Assembly: GCF_018613675.1 (NCBI RefSeq)
Contig: NZ_JAGGPQ010000016.1
Coordinates: forward strand, 1-64,000
Direction of reading: 5' to 3'
Source: Arthrobacter sp. ISL-85
Lineage (GTDB): Bacteria; Actinomycetota; Actinomycetes; Actinomycetales; Micrococcaceae
Length of the DNA stretch: 64,000 nucleotides
Positions 17,183 to 26,341 of the stretch are shown here, piece by piece (position 1 is the stretch's first letter; every line of letters begins with the position of its first letter). The translations under genes and the position numbers were made by a program. The notes beneath the pieces are model-generated. The model saw only the letters and a list, made by a program, of their open reading frames with translations. It did no database searches and had not been told where the DNA came from.

Positions 17183-19648
17183 ATGACCCCAACCCACGGC
17201 GGGCCGCCTCCCCAGGCGGACCCGCCGTCGTCACGCGTTACTCCTGCACGGGATCCGCAGGGCCACACAACGACGACGGACGCGCACCTTCCCGCCCTGG
17301 CCGACGGCGTCCAGCTGCTCGGCACCGCCGAGGGGTCCGGCTACCGAGAACCGCCCGCCCTGGTGCGCCGCGCCGACGGCCAGACCCTCCAGCTGACCCG
17401 CCTCCTGTACCTGGTGCTGGAGGCCGCGGACGGGACGCAGGACCTGGAAGGCATTGCCCGGCATGTTTCGGCGGGCTCCGGGCGGCTGGTGAGCGCGGAC
17501 AACGTCCGCACCCTGATGGACTCGCAACTGCTGCCCATGGGCCTGCTCCGGCTGGCCGACGGCACCCAGCCCGAGGTTAAAAAGGCCAACCCGCTGCTGG
17601 GCCTGCGTTTCCGCTACATCGTCTCGGACCCCGAACGCACCCGCAGGATCACCGCGCCGTTCGCGGTGCTGTTCAACCCGCTGATCGTGGTGGCCGTGAC
17701 GGCCGCGTTCCTGGCGGCGTGCTGGTGGCTGCTCATGGTCAAGGGCCTGGGCTCGGCCACGCATGAGGCCTTCGAACAGCCCGCGCTCCTGCTGCTGATC
17801 CTCGCCGTCACCATCCTCTCGGCCGGCTTCCACGAATTCGGCCACGCCGCCGCCACCCGCAAGGGCGGGGCAACGCCGGGGGCCATGGGCGCCGGGCTGT
17901 ACCTGCTGTGGCCGGCGTTCTTCACGGACGTCACCGACTCCTACCGGCTGGGCCGCGGCGGCAGGATCCGCACGGACCTGGGCGGGCTGTACTTCAACGC
18001 CATCGTGGCCGTGGCCATCATGGGGCTGTGGTGGGCCACCGGCTTTGACGCGCTCCTGCTGGTGGTGGTCACGCAGATCCTGCAGATGGTCCGCCAGCTG
18101 ATTCCGCTGGTGAAGTACGACGGCTACCACATCCTGGCCGACGCCACCGGTGTGCCGGACCTGTTCCAGCGGATCAAGCCCACCCTCCTGGGGATCCTTC
18201 CCTGGCGGTGGGGAAACCCGGAAAGCAAGGTGCTGAAGCCGTGGGCGCGGGCCGTGGTCACCGTCTGGGTCCTGGTGACCGTGCCGGTGCTGCTGTTCAG
18301 CATGGTGATGATGGTGCTGTCCCTGCCGCGGCTGCTGGCCACCGGCTGGGCCAGTGTGGGCAAGCAGCAGGAGCTGCTCGCGGCGAGCCTGTCCGCCGGG
18401 GACGTCCTGGGCGTCGCGGTGCGGGCGCTGGCCATTGTTGTGGTGGCCGTCCCCGTGCTGGGCGTGCTGTACATCGTGGTGCGGCTGCTGCGGCAGCTGG
18501 TCACCGGCCTCTGGCAGAAAACCCGAGGCAAGACGGTGCAGCGGACCGTCGCCATGGCGGCCGTGGCGGCATTACTTGGCGGGCTCGCCTGGGCATGGTG
18601 GCCCGACGGCGGGACGTACCGGCCCGTCCAGGCGTACGAACGCGGGACGCTGGGTGACGCCACCAGGGCAATCCTTCCCGTCCGCGACGGCGGGACGTTG
18701 CGCCAGGGCGCGGCCGGAAGGACCGTAGCGTTGTGGCCTGCCGGCGCCGCGAAGCCCACGCGGGACAACCCGCAGCTGAGCATGGTGCTGGTGCCGGCTG
18801 TGGCGTCTCCTTCCAAGGCGCCGCCAGCCGGCGGTGCTGCTTCTGCTGCGGCTCCTGCGGCGCCGTCCTGGGTGTTCCCGTTCGACCGGCCCGCCGCCCC
18901 CGAGGGCGACGGAAACCAGGCGCTCGCCGTCAACACCACCGACGGGTCCGTCCAGTACAGCGTGGCGTTCGCCCTGGTGTGGGCCGAGGACGGGGACCCC
19001 GTCACCACCACCAACGAGGCCTACGCGTTTGCCAACTGCAGTGGCTGCGCGGCGGTGGCCGTGGCATTCCAGGTGGTCCTGGTGGTGGGCCAGACCGACG
19101 TGATCGTGCCGCAGAACCTCTCCGCGGCGGCCAACTACAACTGCCTGGACTGCCTTGCCTACGCCCTGGCCAGCCAGCTGGTCCTGACGCTCGACGGGCC
19201 GCTGACGGGGGACAGCAAGCAGCAGCTCGAGGCATTGTGGGCCCAGATCGCCGAGTACGGCTGCCACATCCAGGACGTGCCGCTCTCCGACATCCAGGCC
19301 ACGCTCAACGGGTACAAGGAGCAGATCACGGCCATCGTCAAGGGGTCCGCTTCGGCGGGTGCTGCCGGTCCTTCCGCGACGGCGCCGGCGACGGCCGGGC
19401 CGAGCGGCGGTGCGAGCCCTGGGCCGACGTCCTCGCTCACTGACGCCGTGCCCACGGCACCCGCCGGCGCACCTGCCGAAACCTTCGCTCCCGCCCCCGC
19501 CGCGACTGGGGTGGCCACGGCCCCGGCGGACCAGTACGGGGGAGGCGGGCAGCCGACGTCGTCCGTTGACTACGGGACGCCCGCACCCACTGCCGGCTCC
19601 GGCACGGGGGCGACCCTCGCGCCGGTTCCCACGTCAAGCGCCGGCTGA
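17183..19648 (+). CDS. Membrane M50-type zinc metalloprotease with PqqD-like N-terminus
   Basis: An 821-aa protein. Residues about 45-135 resemble a PqqD/RRE-type winged helix (LYLVLEAADGTQDLEGIARH then LVSADNVRTLMDSQLLPMGL). A membrane core follows with HEFGH (217-221), the metal-binding active site, and YDGYH (Asp313), the usual third ligand of site-2-type proteases. Further membrane segments run to about residue 480. The remainder is probably external: a domain with NCSGC (C619, C622), NCLDC (C654, C657) and C694, then a Ser/Pro/Thr/Ala-rich tail of about 115 residues. It directly follows the repeat-protein gene and probably cleaves or exports it. Confidence 0.82.
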   Translation: MTPTHGGPPPQADPPSSRVTPARDPQGHTTTTDAHLPALADGVQLLGTAEGSGYREPPALVRRADGQTLQLTRLLYLVLEAADGTQDLEGIARHVSAGSGRLVSADNVRTLMDSQLLPMGLLRLADGTQPEVKKANPLLGLRFRYIVSDPERTRRITAPFAVLFNPLIVVAVTAAFLAACWWLLMVKGLGSATHEAFEQPALLLLILAVTILSAGFHEFGHAAATRKGGATPGAMGAGLYLLWPAFFTDVTDSYRLGRGGRIRTDLGGLYFNAIVAVAIMGLWWATGFDALLLVVVTQILQMVRQLIPLVKYDGYHILADATGVPDLFQRIKPTLLGILPWRWGNPESKVLKPWARAVVTVWVLVTVPVLLFSMVMMVLSLPRLLATGWASVGKQQELLAASLSAGDVLGVAVRALAIVVVAVPVLGVLYIVVRLLRQLVTGLWQKTRGKTVQRTVAMAAVAALLGGLAWAWWPDGGTYRPVQAYERGTLGDATRAILPVRDGGTLRQGAAGRTVALWPAGAAKPTRDNPQLSMVLVPAVASPSKAPPAGGAASAAAPAAPSWVFPFDRPAAPEGDGNQALAVNTTDGSVQYSVAFALVWAEDGDPVTTTNEAYAFANCSGCAAVAVAFQVVLVVGQTDVIVPQNLSAAANYNCLDCLAYALASQLVLTLDGPLTGDSKQQLEALWAQIAEYGCHIQDVPLSDIQATLNGYKEQITAIVKGSASAGAAGPSATAPATAGPSGGASPGPTSSLTDAVPTAPAGAPAETFAPAPAATGVATAPADQYGGGGQPTSSVDYGTPAPTAGSGTGATLAPVPTSSAG

Positions 19649-19681
19649 GGTCAGGCCCGGCAGTGCTTGGCCAATAACGCA

Positions 19682-19717
19682 CGAAGGCAGGGTCCGGAAT
19701 GCCGGACCCTGCCTTCG
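19682..19717. terminator. Bidirectional terminator
   Basis: A perfect 16-bp stem (19682-19697 with 19702-19717) and AATG loop lies between the convergent M50 protease and FAH genes, and could serve both. Confidence 0.85.
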
Positions 19718-19728
19718 CTGTTGTGGTC

Positions 19729-20910
19729 CTAGCCGTGGTGGGCCGGGACCGGGACACTCCGGGAGAGGTATTCCATGAGGTCGCGGATTCCGAAGCTCCA
19801 CGGCGGGAGCTCCTCCGTTGTGCCCGTAGTGTTGATCAGTGATCCCAGCTGGGCGCTGTAAATGGTGACCTGGTCCGCGTCCTTGTGGGTGAAGCCCAGG
19901 CCCGGTTCGTCCCGGTCCTGGCTGGGCGCGAAGAGGGTGCCGGTGAACAGGGCGAATCCGTCCGGGTACTGGTGGTGCTTGCCGTAGGCGGCGCCCACCA
20001 ACTCCTCGAATGGCCTGCTGATCCGGGACAGGCTGTTCTGCCCTTCAAGCCGGTAGCCGTCGGTCCCCTCCACGGTCAGCGTGATGTCCTCGCTCCGCAG
20101 CGACTCAATGCTGAACCCCTCGGTGAAGAGGCGCACGAACGGGCCGATGGAGCTGGACGCGTTGTTGTCCTTGGCCATCCCCAGGAGGAGGGCGCTTCGG
20201 CCTTCCACGTCGCGCAGGTTCACGTCATTGCCCAGGGTGGCGCCGCGTACCCGTCCCGTGGAATCCACGATCAGGACGAGTTCCGGTTCCGGGTTATTCC
20301 AGTGCGAGAACGTGGGCAGGCCGATCCGGGCACCAAAGCCGACGCTGGAGAGGACCGGGGCCTTGGTGAACACTTCGGGGTCCGGGCCGAGCCCAACTTC
20401 CAGGTACTGGGACCACATCCCCTTGGCCGTGAACACTTCCTTGACCTGCCGGGCCTGCTCCGAACCGGGCCGCACCCCGGCGATGTCTGACCCAAGAACG
20501 GCGAGCACGGATTCACGGACAGCGGCGGCCTTCTGGAAGTCCCCACCGCACCTTTCCTCGATGACGCGCTCGATCATGCTGTCAACGAACGTCACGCCGC
20601 AGGCCTTGATGACCTGCAGGTCCACCGGGGCCAGGAGGTGGGCGCGTTCGCGGTCCTGCGCCAGGGAGGCATCGATCAGTGCGGCAAGGTCCCACCGGGG
20701 TGACTCACGGGTGGAGGTTATGAACCCCGCGGGGTCGTCGAGGTCCATGAGCTCCGAGACGGTCCGTACCTCCGCGGTGTGGTCGAAGACCTCCTGCCCC
20801 CTGACGGTGACCACCCGCGGCCCACCGGACTCCGGGTCCCAGACCCGCCCCACCAGCAGGGCGTTGTCCGCGTCAACAGGGAGGATCTGGTCTGGGGTAA
20901 CTGTGGTCAT
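19729..20910 (-). CDS. Fumarylacetoacetate hydrolase-family protein
   Basis: A 393-aa protein of the FAH superfamily. PEPELVLIVDSTGRVRGATLGND and VNLRDVEGRSALLLGMAKDN are the conserved core, supplying acidic residues that bind the divalent metal; KAPVLSSVGFGARIG precedes them. Enzymes of this size occur in pentonate pathways as 2-keto-3-deoxy-D-arabinonate dehydratases, and others hydrolyse 2,4-diketo acids. Its start overlaps the stop of the aldehyde dehydrogenase by 4 bp, so the two are coupled. In this context it should handle a keto-deoxy sugar acid; exact substrate unknown. Confidence 0.82.
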   Translation of the reverse strand: MTTVTPDQILPVDADNALLVGRVWDPESGGPRVVTVRGQEVFDHTAEVRTVSELMDLDDPAGFITSTRESPRWDLAALIDASLAQDRERAHLLAPVDLQVIKACGVTFVDSMIERVIEERCGGDFQKAAAVRESVLAVLGSDIAGVRPGSEQARQVKEVFTAKGMWSQYLEVGLGPDPEVFTKAPVLSSVGFGARIGLPTFSHWNNPEPELVLIVDSTGRVRGATLGNDVNLRDVEGRSALLLGMAKDNNASSSIGPFVRLFTEGFSIESLRSEDITLTVEGTDGYRLEGQNSLSRISRPFEELVGAAYGKHHQYPDGFALFTGTLFAPSQDRDEPGLGFTHKDADQVTIYSAQLGSLINTTGTTEELPPWSFGIRDLMEYLSRSVPVPAHHG

Positions 20911-22379
20911 CGTGCTTCTGCTTTCTCTCCGGCAGGTTCATGGATTCCGTCCACGCGCCGTGTGATGTTCCAGGGATTGTCCTCACGCAGTGCAGGCGGA
21001 AGCTGCTCCGGGGCGAAGGAGTCGTAAGCGACCGGGCGCATGAACCGTCCGATGGCGGCCGTGCCCACGGAGGTGGTGGACGCCGCTGTGGTGGCAGGGT
21101 AGGGCCCGCCGTGCTGCTGGGCGTAGGTGACGCTGACTCCAGTGGGCCACGCGTTCCACACCAGCCGCCCGCTCCGTTCGCGCAACACCGTCAGCAGGTC
21201 ATCGAGCTTTTCCTCCGGCTCACCCTGGACCGTGGCCGTCAGCTGGCCTTCCAGCAGGGCTGCCAGTGTGGTGAGGTCGGTTCCAGGACGGTACCGGATG
21301 AGCAGGGTGGCGGGGCCGAACATTTCCTGCTCCAGCAGCTCCGGCTGTGCCAGCACTGCCTCCGCGGTGGTTGCCAGCACGGTGGGCCGGGGTGCCTCGG
21401 AGTCGTCGCCCCGCACCAGCACGTCCACGCCCTCGGCGGACCGTACCTTTTCCAGGGAAGCGTCGAAGCCCTCGCGGAGCTTCGGGCTAAGGAGCGGTGC
21501 CAGGCTCTTGGATTCAAGCTCCTGCTGAAGAAGCTGCGCCACGCCGTCGGAATCCTCCACGGGCGCGAACAGCAGCCCCGGCTTGGTGCAGAACTGGCCC
21601 ATTCCTGCCGTGAATGAGGCGGCGTACCCGGAGAGGATGGCATCCCGCCGGCGGGCCCAGGCCTGCTCCGTGACGAACACGGGATTGATGCTGCCCAGCT
21701 CCCCGTAAAAGGGGATGGGCGTGGGGCGGCGGTAGGCCCGGTCAAACAGTGCCCGGCCCCCGGCAGTGGAACCCGTGAACCCAATCGCCTTGGTCAGGGG
21801 GTGGTCCACGAGCGCCTCCGCTGCCTGCCGGCCCACCACCGCGGAAAAAAGTCCCTGCGGCGCGCCGGTGGCAGCAAGGGCTTCCTCGACGATGGCCGCG
21901 GTCCGCAGGGCAAGCTGCAGGTGTCCTTCATGGATCTTGTGCACCACGGCGCAGCCCGCGGCCAGGGCGGAGGCAGTGTCCCCGCCCATCACGCTGAAGG
22001 CAAAGGGGAAGTTGGAGGCGCCGAAGACGCCTACGACGCCGAGGGGCACGTTGACTTTGCGGAGGTCGGGCCGGGGGCCCATTCCCCAGTCCTGGTCGGC
22101 ATGGTCAATGATGGCGCCCAAGTGCTCACCGGCAAGGATTTCGCTGCGGAAGAGGCGCAGTTGGAAGACGGAGCGCTTCAGTTCGAAGCGCAGCCGGCCC
22201 TCGTCGAGGTGGGTTTCCTTCTCACCGAGGCCGACGAGTTCATCCGCGTTGGCTTCGAGGGCTGAGGCGATGGCCTCCAGCCAGGACCCGCGGACGTGCG
22301 GTTCCACGTCCCGGGCTTTTTCATAGGCCGCGTGGGCGGCGACTATCTGGTTTTCGACCTGCTCTGGGGTGGTGTGCAT
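20907..22379 (-). CDS. NADP-dependent aldehyde dehydrogenase, probable 2-oxoglutarate semialdehyde dehydrogenase
   Basis: A 490-aa aldehyde dehydrogenase. NVPLGVVGVFGASNFPFAFS is the substrate/cofactor entry, IGFTGSTAGGRALF holds the nucleotide-binding GSTxGG, and GQFCTKPG carries the catalytic cysteine (C264). GVVGVFGASNFPFAFSVMG is characteristic of the ketoglutarate-semialdehyde dehydrogenase branch used in sugar-acid and hydroxyproline catabolism. It would oxidise the semialdehyde to 2-oxoglutarate. Start ATG 22379 follows AGGAGG. It leads a two-gene transcript divergent from the IclR gene. Confidence 0.88.
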   Translation of the reverse strand: MHTTPEQVENQIVAAHAAYEKARDVEPHVRGSWLEAIASALEANADELVGLGEKETHLDEGRLRFELKRSVFQLRLFRSEILAGEHLGAIIDHADQDWGMGPRPDLRKVNVPLGVVGVFGASNFPFAFSVMGGDTASALAAGCAVVHKIHEGHLQLALRTAAIVEEALAATGAPQGLFSAVVGRQAAEALVDHPLTKAIGFTGSTAGGRALFDRAYRRPTPIPFYGELGSINPVFVTEQAWARRRDAILSGYAASFTAGMGQFCTKPGLLFAPVEDSDGVAQLLQQELESKSLAPLLSPKLREGFDASLEKVRSAEGVDVLVRGDDSEAPRPTVLATTAEAVLAQPELLEQEMFGPATLLIRYRPGTDLTTLAALLEGQLTATVQGEPEEKLDDLLTVLRERSGRLVWNAWPTGVSVTYAQQHGGPYPATTAASTTSVGTAAIGRFMRPVAYDSFAPEQLPPALREDNPWNITRRVDGIHEPAGEKAEAR

Positions 22380-22433
22380 GTTGTTTCCTCCTGGAATCAT
22401 CTTGAGTTCCAAATTCCCTCTTTGTCGAACAAT

Positions 22434-22449
22434 GTGCGATATTTCGAAC
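22434..22449. promoter_or_regulatory. Probable IclR operator in the aldehyde dehydrogenase/iclR gap
   Basis: Read on the minus strand this is GTTCGAAATATCGCAC, differing by one base from the perfect palindrome at 24746-24761. It sits between the divergent dehydrogenase and IclR genes, where it could control both. A weaker half-site (GTTCCAAAT) lies at 22406-22414. Confidence 0.7.
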
Positions 22450-22507
22450 GGTACGCGTAGACTGGAAGCCGCGCTAATCAAAGGCGCCCCCAACGAAAGG
22501 ACTCCAA

Positions 22508-23263
22508 GTGCCCCGCTTGACCCCCGCCGTCGTCAGGAGCCTTGACGTCCTGGAGCTTTTCATGGACGCCCGCCATGGGCTCTCCGCACCCGAAGTAGTG
22601 CAACGGACCGGCCTTCCGCGGACCACCGTCCACGAACTGCTCACCACCCTGACAGAGCGCAAATACCTCCGCCGGGACGATGCCACCGCCACCTACCATC
22701 TGGGGCTGAGCGTCTTCCGGCTGGGCAACGCGTTCGCCGAACGCTTGGACCTGCACGCCGTCGGGCTGCGCATTGCCCAGTCCGTGGGCAGGGAGTGCGA
22801 CGAGACCGTGAATGTGGGAATCCTCGACGGCGCGGACGTGGTGTACGTCTGCAAGGTGGACAGCACCCAGTCCGTGCGCATGGTCTCGCGCATGGGCGGC
22901 CGGCTTCCGGCGAGCTGCACCGCCGTGGGCAAGGCCCTTCTGGCGTACCTGCCGGACGCCGAACGCAAGCGCATCTTCACAAAGGGCCTTGCCAAACTGA
23001 CCCCCAAAAGCATCACTGAACCCCACGCGCTCGCCAACGTCCTGGACGAGATCCGTGCCTCCGGGCTGGCCTTCGAGTCCGGGGAGTCCACGCCGGACGT
23101 TTCCTGCGTGGCTGCGCCGGTCCGGGACCACACCGGCGCAGTGGTGGCGGCCCTGAGCATCTCCGTTCCGGACATGCGCTGGAACCAGCGCCCGGTGGAG
23201 GAGTGGTCGGCGTTGGCGGCCGACGGCGCTGCCCGCTTGAGTGCCGAGCTCGGCTACCGCTGA
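22508..23263 (+). CDS. IclR-family transcriptional regulator
   Basis: A 251-aa regulator with normal IclR layout. The winged HTH is at residues 1-65 (VVRSLDVLELF; SAPEVVQRTGLPRTTVHELL) and the effector-binding domain follows (NVGILDGADVVYVCKVDST; LPASCTAVGKALLAYLP; SCVAAPVRDHTGAVVAALS). Start GTG 22508 follows AAAGGA. It lies between the catabolic transcripts, and palindromes GTTCGAAAT...AC occur in its own promoter region and two others, so it probably controls the whole sugar-acid regulon and itself. The effector is probably a pathway acid. Confidence 0.9.
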   Translation: MPRLTPAVVRSLDVLELFMDARHGLSAPEVVQRTGLPRTTVHELLTTLTERKYLRRDDATATYHLGLSVFRLGNAFAERLDLHAVGLRIAQSVGRECDETVNVGILDGADVVYVCKVDSTQSVRMVSRMGGRLPASCTAVGKALLAYLPDAERKRIFTKGLAKLTPKSITEPHALANVLDEIRASGLAFESGESTPDVSCVAAPVRDHTGAVVAALSISVPDMRWNQRPVEEWSALAADGAARLSAELGYR

Positions 23264-23294
23264 CGGCTGGGGGAGCGGGGCCCACCTTTGGCGG

Positions 23295-24509
23295 TCAGCC
23301 GGCCAGTGCCACATGATCGCCCGAAATGCCGGCCGTGGACTTGACGCCCAGCAGTTGCATGGACCGTACGTACTGGGAGCGCAGGATCTTCACGGCATGG
23401 GCGGCGCCGCGCTCGCCGCCGGCCATCAGGCCGTAAAGGTAGGCCCGTCCCACCATCGCCGCATCCGCACCCAGGCCGACCGCGGCCAGGATGTCGCTGC
23501 CGGACATGATGCCGCTGTCGATCAGCACCGTTGGATCGGACCCCAGGGCCTCGCGGACCTGGGGCAGGATCTTCAAGATGGTGGGCGAGCGGTCCAGCTG
23601 CCGGCCCCCGTGGTTGGACAGGACGACGCCGTCGCAGCCCAGCTCGACAACCCGCTCCGCATCCTTGACCGTTTGGATGCCCTTGACCAGCAGCTTGTGC
23701 GGCCACACTTTCCGCAGCCAGGCGATGTCCTCGAAGGTGAGGGCGGGATCGAAGACCTGGTCCGCCACCTCCGCGGAATTCCCGCCAAAGCCGCGGAGGG
23801 AGGCGAACTCGATGGGCGGGGTGGTGAGCTTGTCGAACCACCAGGACGGGTGCAGGGCCATGTCCGCGAAAGTTTTGGGTGACAACGTGGGCGGAATGGT
23901 CAGGCCGTCGCGCAGCTCCCGGACGCGGGCACCGCCCACCTGGGTGTCCACGGTGACCATCAGCACGTCGTAGCCGCTGGTGAGCACCCGCTCCAGCAGG
24001 CCCTCCGTCTTGCTCCGGTCCTTGGCGATGTAGAGCTGGAACCAGTTGTTCCCTTCGGGCACAGCCTTGGCAAGGTCCTCCACCGTGGTGGTGCCCACCG
24101 TCGAGAGGGTGTACGGGATGTTGTTCCGGGCCGCCACGCGCGCAACTGCCTTTTCGCCGTCGTTGTGCATCATCCGCGTGTAGCCAGTGGGCGCCAGGAC
24201 CAGCGGGAAGTCGATGGTCCGGCCAAAAAGCTTCGTGGAAGGATCCGGATCCGAGACATCGCGGAGGACTGCCGGCGAGAACTCCACGTCCCGGTAGGCC
24301 TGCCGGCACCTGGCGATGGTGATCTCTTCTTCGGCCGCACCGTCCGTGTAGTTGAACACAGCCTTCGGGGTGGTCTTCTGGGCCATGGCGCGAAGGTCGG
24401 CGATGGTAAATGCCCGGGCAAGCCTTCGCTGCACCGGGTGCATCTCGAAGCTCCGGAACTGGACAAGTTCGCGGATCTCGGACCACTTGGGCAGTTGACG
24501 GTCCTCCAT
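23295..24509 (-). CDS. FMN-dependent alpha-hydroxy-acid oxidase/dehydrogenase (LldD-like)
   Basis: A 404-aa TIM-barrel flavoenzyme. Family signatures: VFNYTDGAAEEEIT near the N-terminus, LAPTGYTRMMHNDGE, FQLYIAKDR, LLVKGIQTVKDAE with the FMN-contacting lysine, and SNHGGRQLD with the catalytic histidine (H300). It oxidises an L-2-hydroxy acid to the 2-keto acid, passing electrons to quinone or oxygen. Its promoter carries the IclR-type palindrome, so it belongs to the regulon rather than to general lactate use. Start ATG 24509 follows GAAAGGGG. Confidence 0.87.
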   Translation of the reverse strand: MEDRQLPKWSEIRELVQFRSFEMHPVQRRLARAFTIADLRAMAQKTTPKAVFNYTDGAAEEEITIARCRQAYRDVEFSPAVLRDVSDPDPSTKLFGRTIDFPLVLAPTGYTRMMHNDGEKAVARVAARNNIPYTLSTVGTTTVEDLAKAVPEGNNWFQLYIAKDRSKTEGLLERVLTSGYDVLMVTVDTQVGGARVRELRDGLTIPPTLSPKTFADMALHPSWWFDKLTTPPIEFASLRGFGGNSAEVADQVFDPALTFEDIAWLRKVWPHKLLVKGIQTVKDAERVVELGCDGVVLSNHGGRQLDRSPTILKILPQVREALGSDPTVLIDSGIMSGSDILAAVGLGADAAMVGRAYLYGLMAGGERGAAHAVKILRSQYVRSMQLLGVKSTAGISGDHVALAG

Positions 24510-24528
24510 GCGGAGCAACCCCTTTCAA

Positions 24529-24544
24529 GTTCGAAATTTAGTAC
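24529..24544. promoter_or_regulatory. Probable IclR operator upstream of the hydroxyacid oxidase gene
   Basis: GTTCGAAATTTAGTAC shares 13 of 16 bases with the perfect palindrome at 24746-24761. It lies about 20 bp before the FMN oxidase start, suitable for repression. Confidence 0.6.
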
Positions 24545-24745
24545 AAAGGTCGGGAAGTAGATCCCACTGAACCGGGCCGGTGATAGAACTAGGGCCAGTG
24601 GCTGAGGGCCCTGCATCGCCTCTGGTGCAGGTATTCCCGTCCAAATTCCGGTTCACCGCTTGACGGTCCGGGGTGGCGTCCCTAGACTCCTTTGTGTTCC
24701 CGATCACCCTACCCCAGCGAATGCGTGATCGCCACATCGACCAAT

Positions 24746-24761
24746 GTTCGAAATATCGAAC
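24746..24761. promoter_or_regulatory. Probable IclR operator upstream of the MFS operon
   Basis: GTTCGAAATATCGAAC lies about 58 bp before the start of the transporter gene. It is symmetrical except at the centre. Two near-identical copies precede the other transcripts of the cluster. Confidence 0.75.
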
Positions 24762-24818
24762 CAAGCAGACTCGCAAAGATGAGACCCACAAAGCAGTGGG
24801 CTTTCGAAAGGACCCCCA

Positions 24819-26300
24819 ATGTCAGCAGTCCCCAACGCCGCTGAGCCCAGCGGCGGACGGATCGTCCTGCGCTCCGCCCAGGACGTCACCAACCTCATCA
24901 ACAGCGGTGCGCTCAAGACGGGCAAATCCTTCGCCATTACCCTCATCGCACTGGGCGGCATCTTCCTGGACGCCTACGACTTCACCTCGGTGGCGTTCGG
25001 CCTTCCCTACATCTCCAAGGACTTCCACCTGAGCCCTGAGATGCTGTCCGTGGTGTCCGCCTCGATCATGGTGGGCGCCCTCGTCGGATCAGTCTTCGGC
25101 GGCTACTTCGTGGACAAGCTGGGCCGGTTCAAGGTGTTCATGGCGGACATGGTCTTCTTCGTTGTCGCAGCCATCGCCTGCGCCGTCGCCCCGGACGTCT
25201 GGACCCTCATCATCGCCCGCTTCATCATGGGCGTGGGCATCGGCGTCGACTTCCCTGTCGCCTTCAGCTTCCTGGCCGAATACGCCTCACGGAAGAAGAA
25301 GGGCGGCACTGTCTCCCTCTGGCAGCCCATGTGGTACGCCGCCGTGGCATCCACCTTCGCGCTGCTGGTTCCCGTGTACTTCCTCTTCCAGAGCATGAAC
25401 TGGTCCGAAAACCAGATGTGGCGCATCGTTGTGGGCTTCGGTGCCGTCCCTGCCATCCTGATTATGGTCTTCCGCCAGAAGTACATGGCGGAATCCCCCT
25501 CCTGGGCGGCGCAGAACCTTGGCCTGCACGAAGCAGCCAAGATCCTCAAGCGGACCTACAACGTGGACGCCGAAGTGGCGGAAGACGCCGTCGACCCCCG
25601 AGCTGAGCGCAAGCAGTTCCAGATGACCCTGACCCAGGCCTGGGGCAAGCTCGTCGGCAGGAAGTACCGCGGCCGCACTGGCCTGGCCCTCGTCATCAAT
25701 GCCAGCCAGTCGATGGAGTACTACGCTGTCGGCTTCTTCGTCGGGCAGATCGTGCTGGCCATGCTGCACACCCAGAACGTCATGACCAACATCGTTTCCT
25801 CGCTCATCCTCAACCTCGCCTTCGGCGTTACCGGCGGCTTCATCGGCGCCCGCCTCTCCGGCAAGATCGGCCCGCGCAAGCTTGCACTCCTCGGCTTCTG
25901 CGGCACCTTCACCTGCATGGTCATCGCCGGCAGCCTCAGCAACGTCGAAGGTGCCTGGTCCTTCATCGGCGCCCTGGTCATCGGCCTCCTGATCTTCTGC
26001 CACGCAGCCGGCCCCGGGGCCCAGGGAATGACCATGGCCACCATGTCCTACCCCACCTCCCTGCGCGGAGCCGGCACCGGCTTCACCCAGATCGGCATCC
26101 GCCTCGGAGCGATCGCCGGCCTCGTGTTCTGGCCCCTGGCCACGGCAGCCTGGGGCACCAAGGCGCTGCTGGTACTCGCCGTTGTGCCCGCCATCGCCAT
26201 CGTGGTGATCCTAATCAACAAGTGGGACCCGCACGGCCGCGACATCGACGCAGAAGACTACGAGGACGCGTCAGTGGCCGCCGTCAGCGCAAACCGCTGA
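24819..26300 (+). CDS. MFS transporter, probable sugar-acid/H+ symporter
   Basis: A 493-aa protein with 12 predicted membrane helices. The loop 2-3 motif is GGYFVDKLGRFKVF, the classic MFS motif A, and FIMGVGIGVDFPVAFSFLAE matches helix 5 of symporters. A long central loop (about residues 225-270) is hydrophilic, as in sugar- and organic-acid porters. AAAGGACCCCCA precedes ATG 24819. It heads a four-gene operon (transporter, dehydratase, dehydrogenase, UxaA-type), so it most likely imports the acid used by the pathway. Substrate not determinable. Confidence 0.85.
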   Translation: MSAVPNAAEPSGGRIVLRSAQDVTNLINSGALKTGKSFAITLIALGGIFLDAYDFTSVAFGLPYISKDFHLSPEMLSVVSASIMVGALVGSVFGGYFVDKLGRFKVFMADMVFFVVAAIACAVAPDVWTLIIARFIMGVGIGVDFPVAFSFLAEYASRKKKGGTVSLWQPMWYAAVASTFALLVPVYFLFQSMNWSENQMWRIVVGFGAVPAILIMVFRQKYMAESPSWAAQNLGLHEAAKILKRTYNVDAEVAEDAVDPRAERKQFQMTLTQAWGKLVGRKYRGRTGLALVINASQSMEYYAVGFFVGQIVLAMLHTQNVMTNIVSSLILNLAFGVTGGFIGARLSGKIGPRKLALLGFCGTFTCMVIAGSLSNVEGAWSFIGALVIGLLIFCHAAGPGAQGMTMATMSYPTSLRGAGTGFTQIGIRLGAIAGLVFWPLATAAWGTKALLVLAVVPAIAIVVILINKWDPHGRDIDAEDYEDASVAAVSANR

Positions 26301-26341
26301 TCCCGGTGCCCGCAAACCCCTACAAACCCTGAAGGACAACC

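Noticed and set aside
23254..24528. 424-codon minus-strand frame overlapping the FMN oxidase
   Set aside because: It shares the strand with the oxidase but in another frame, without motifs; the oxidase frame has the catalytic histidine and FMN motifs.
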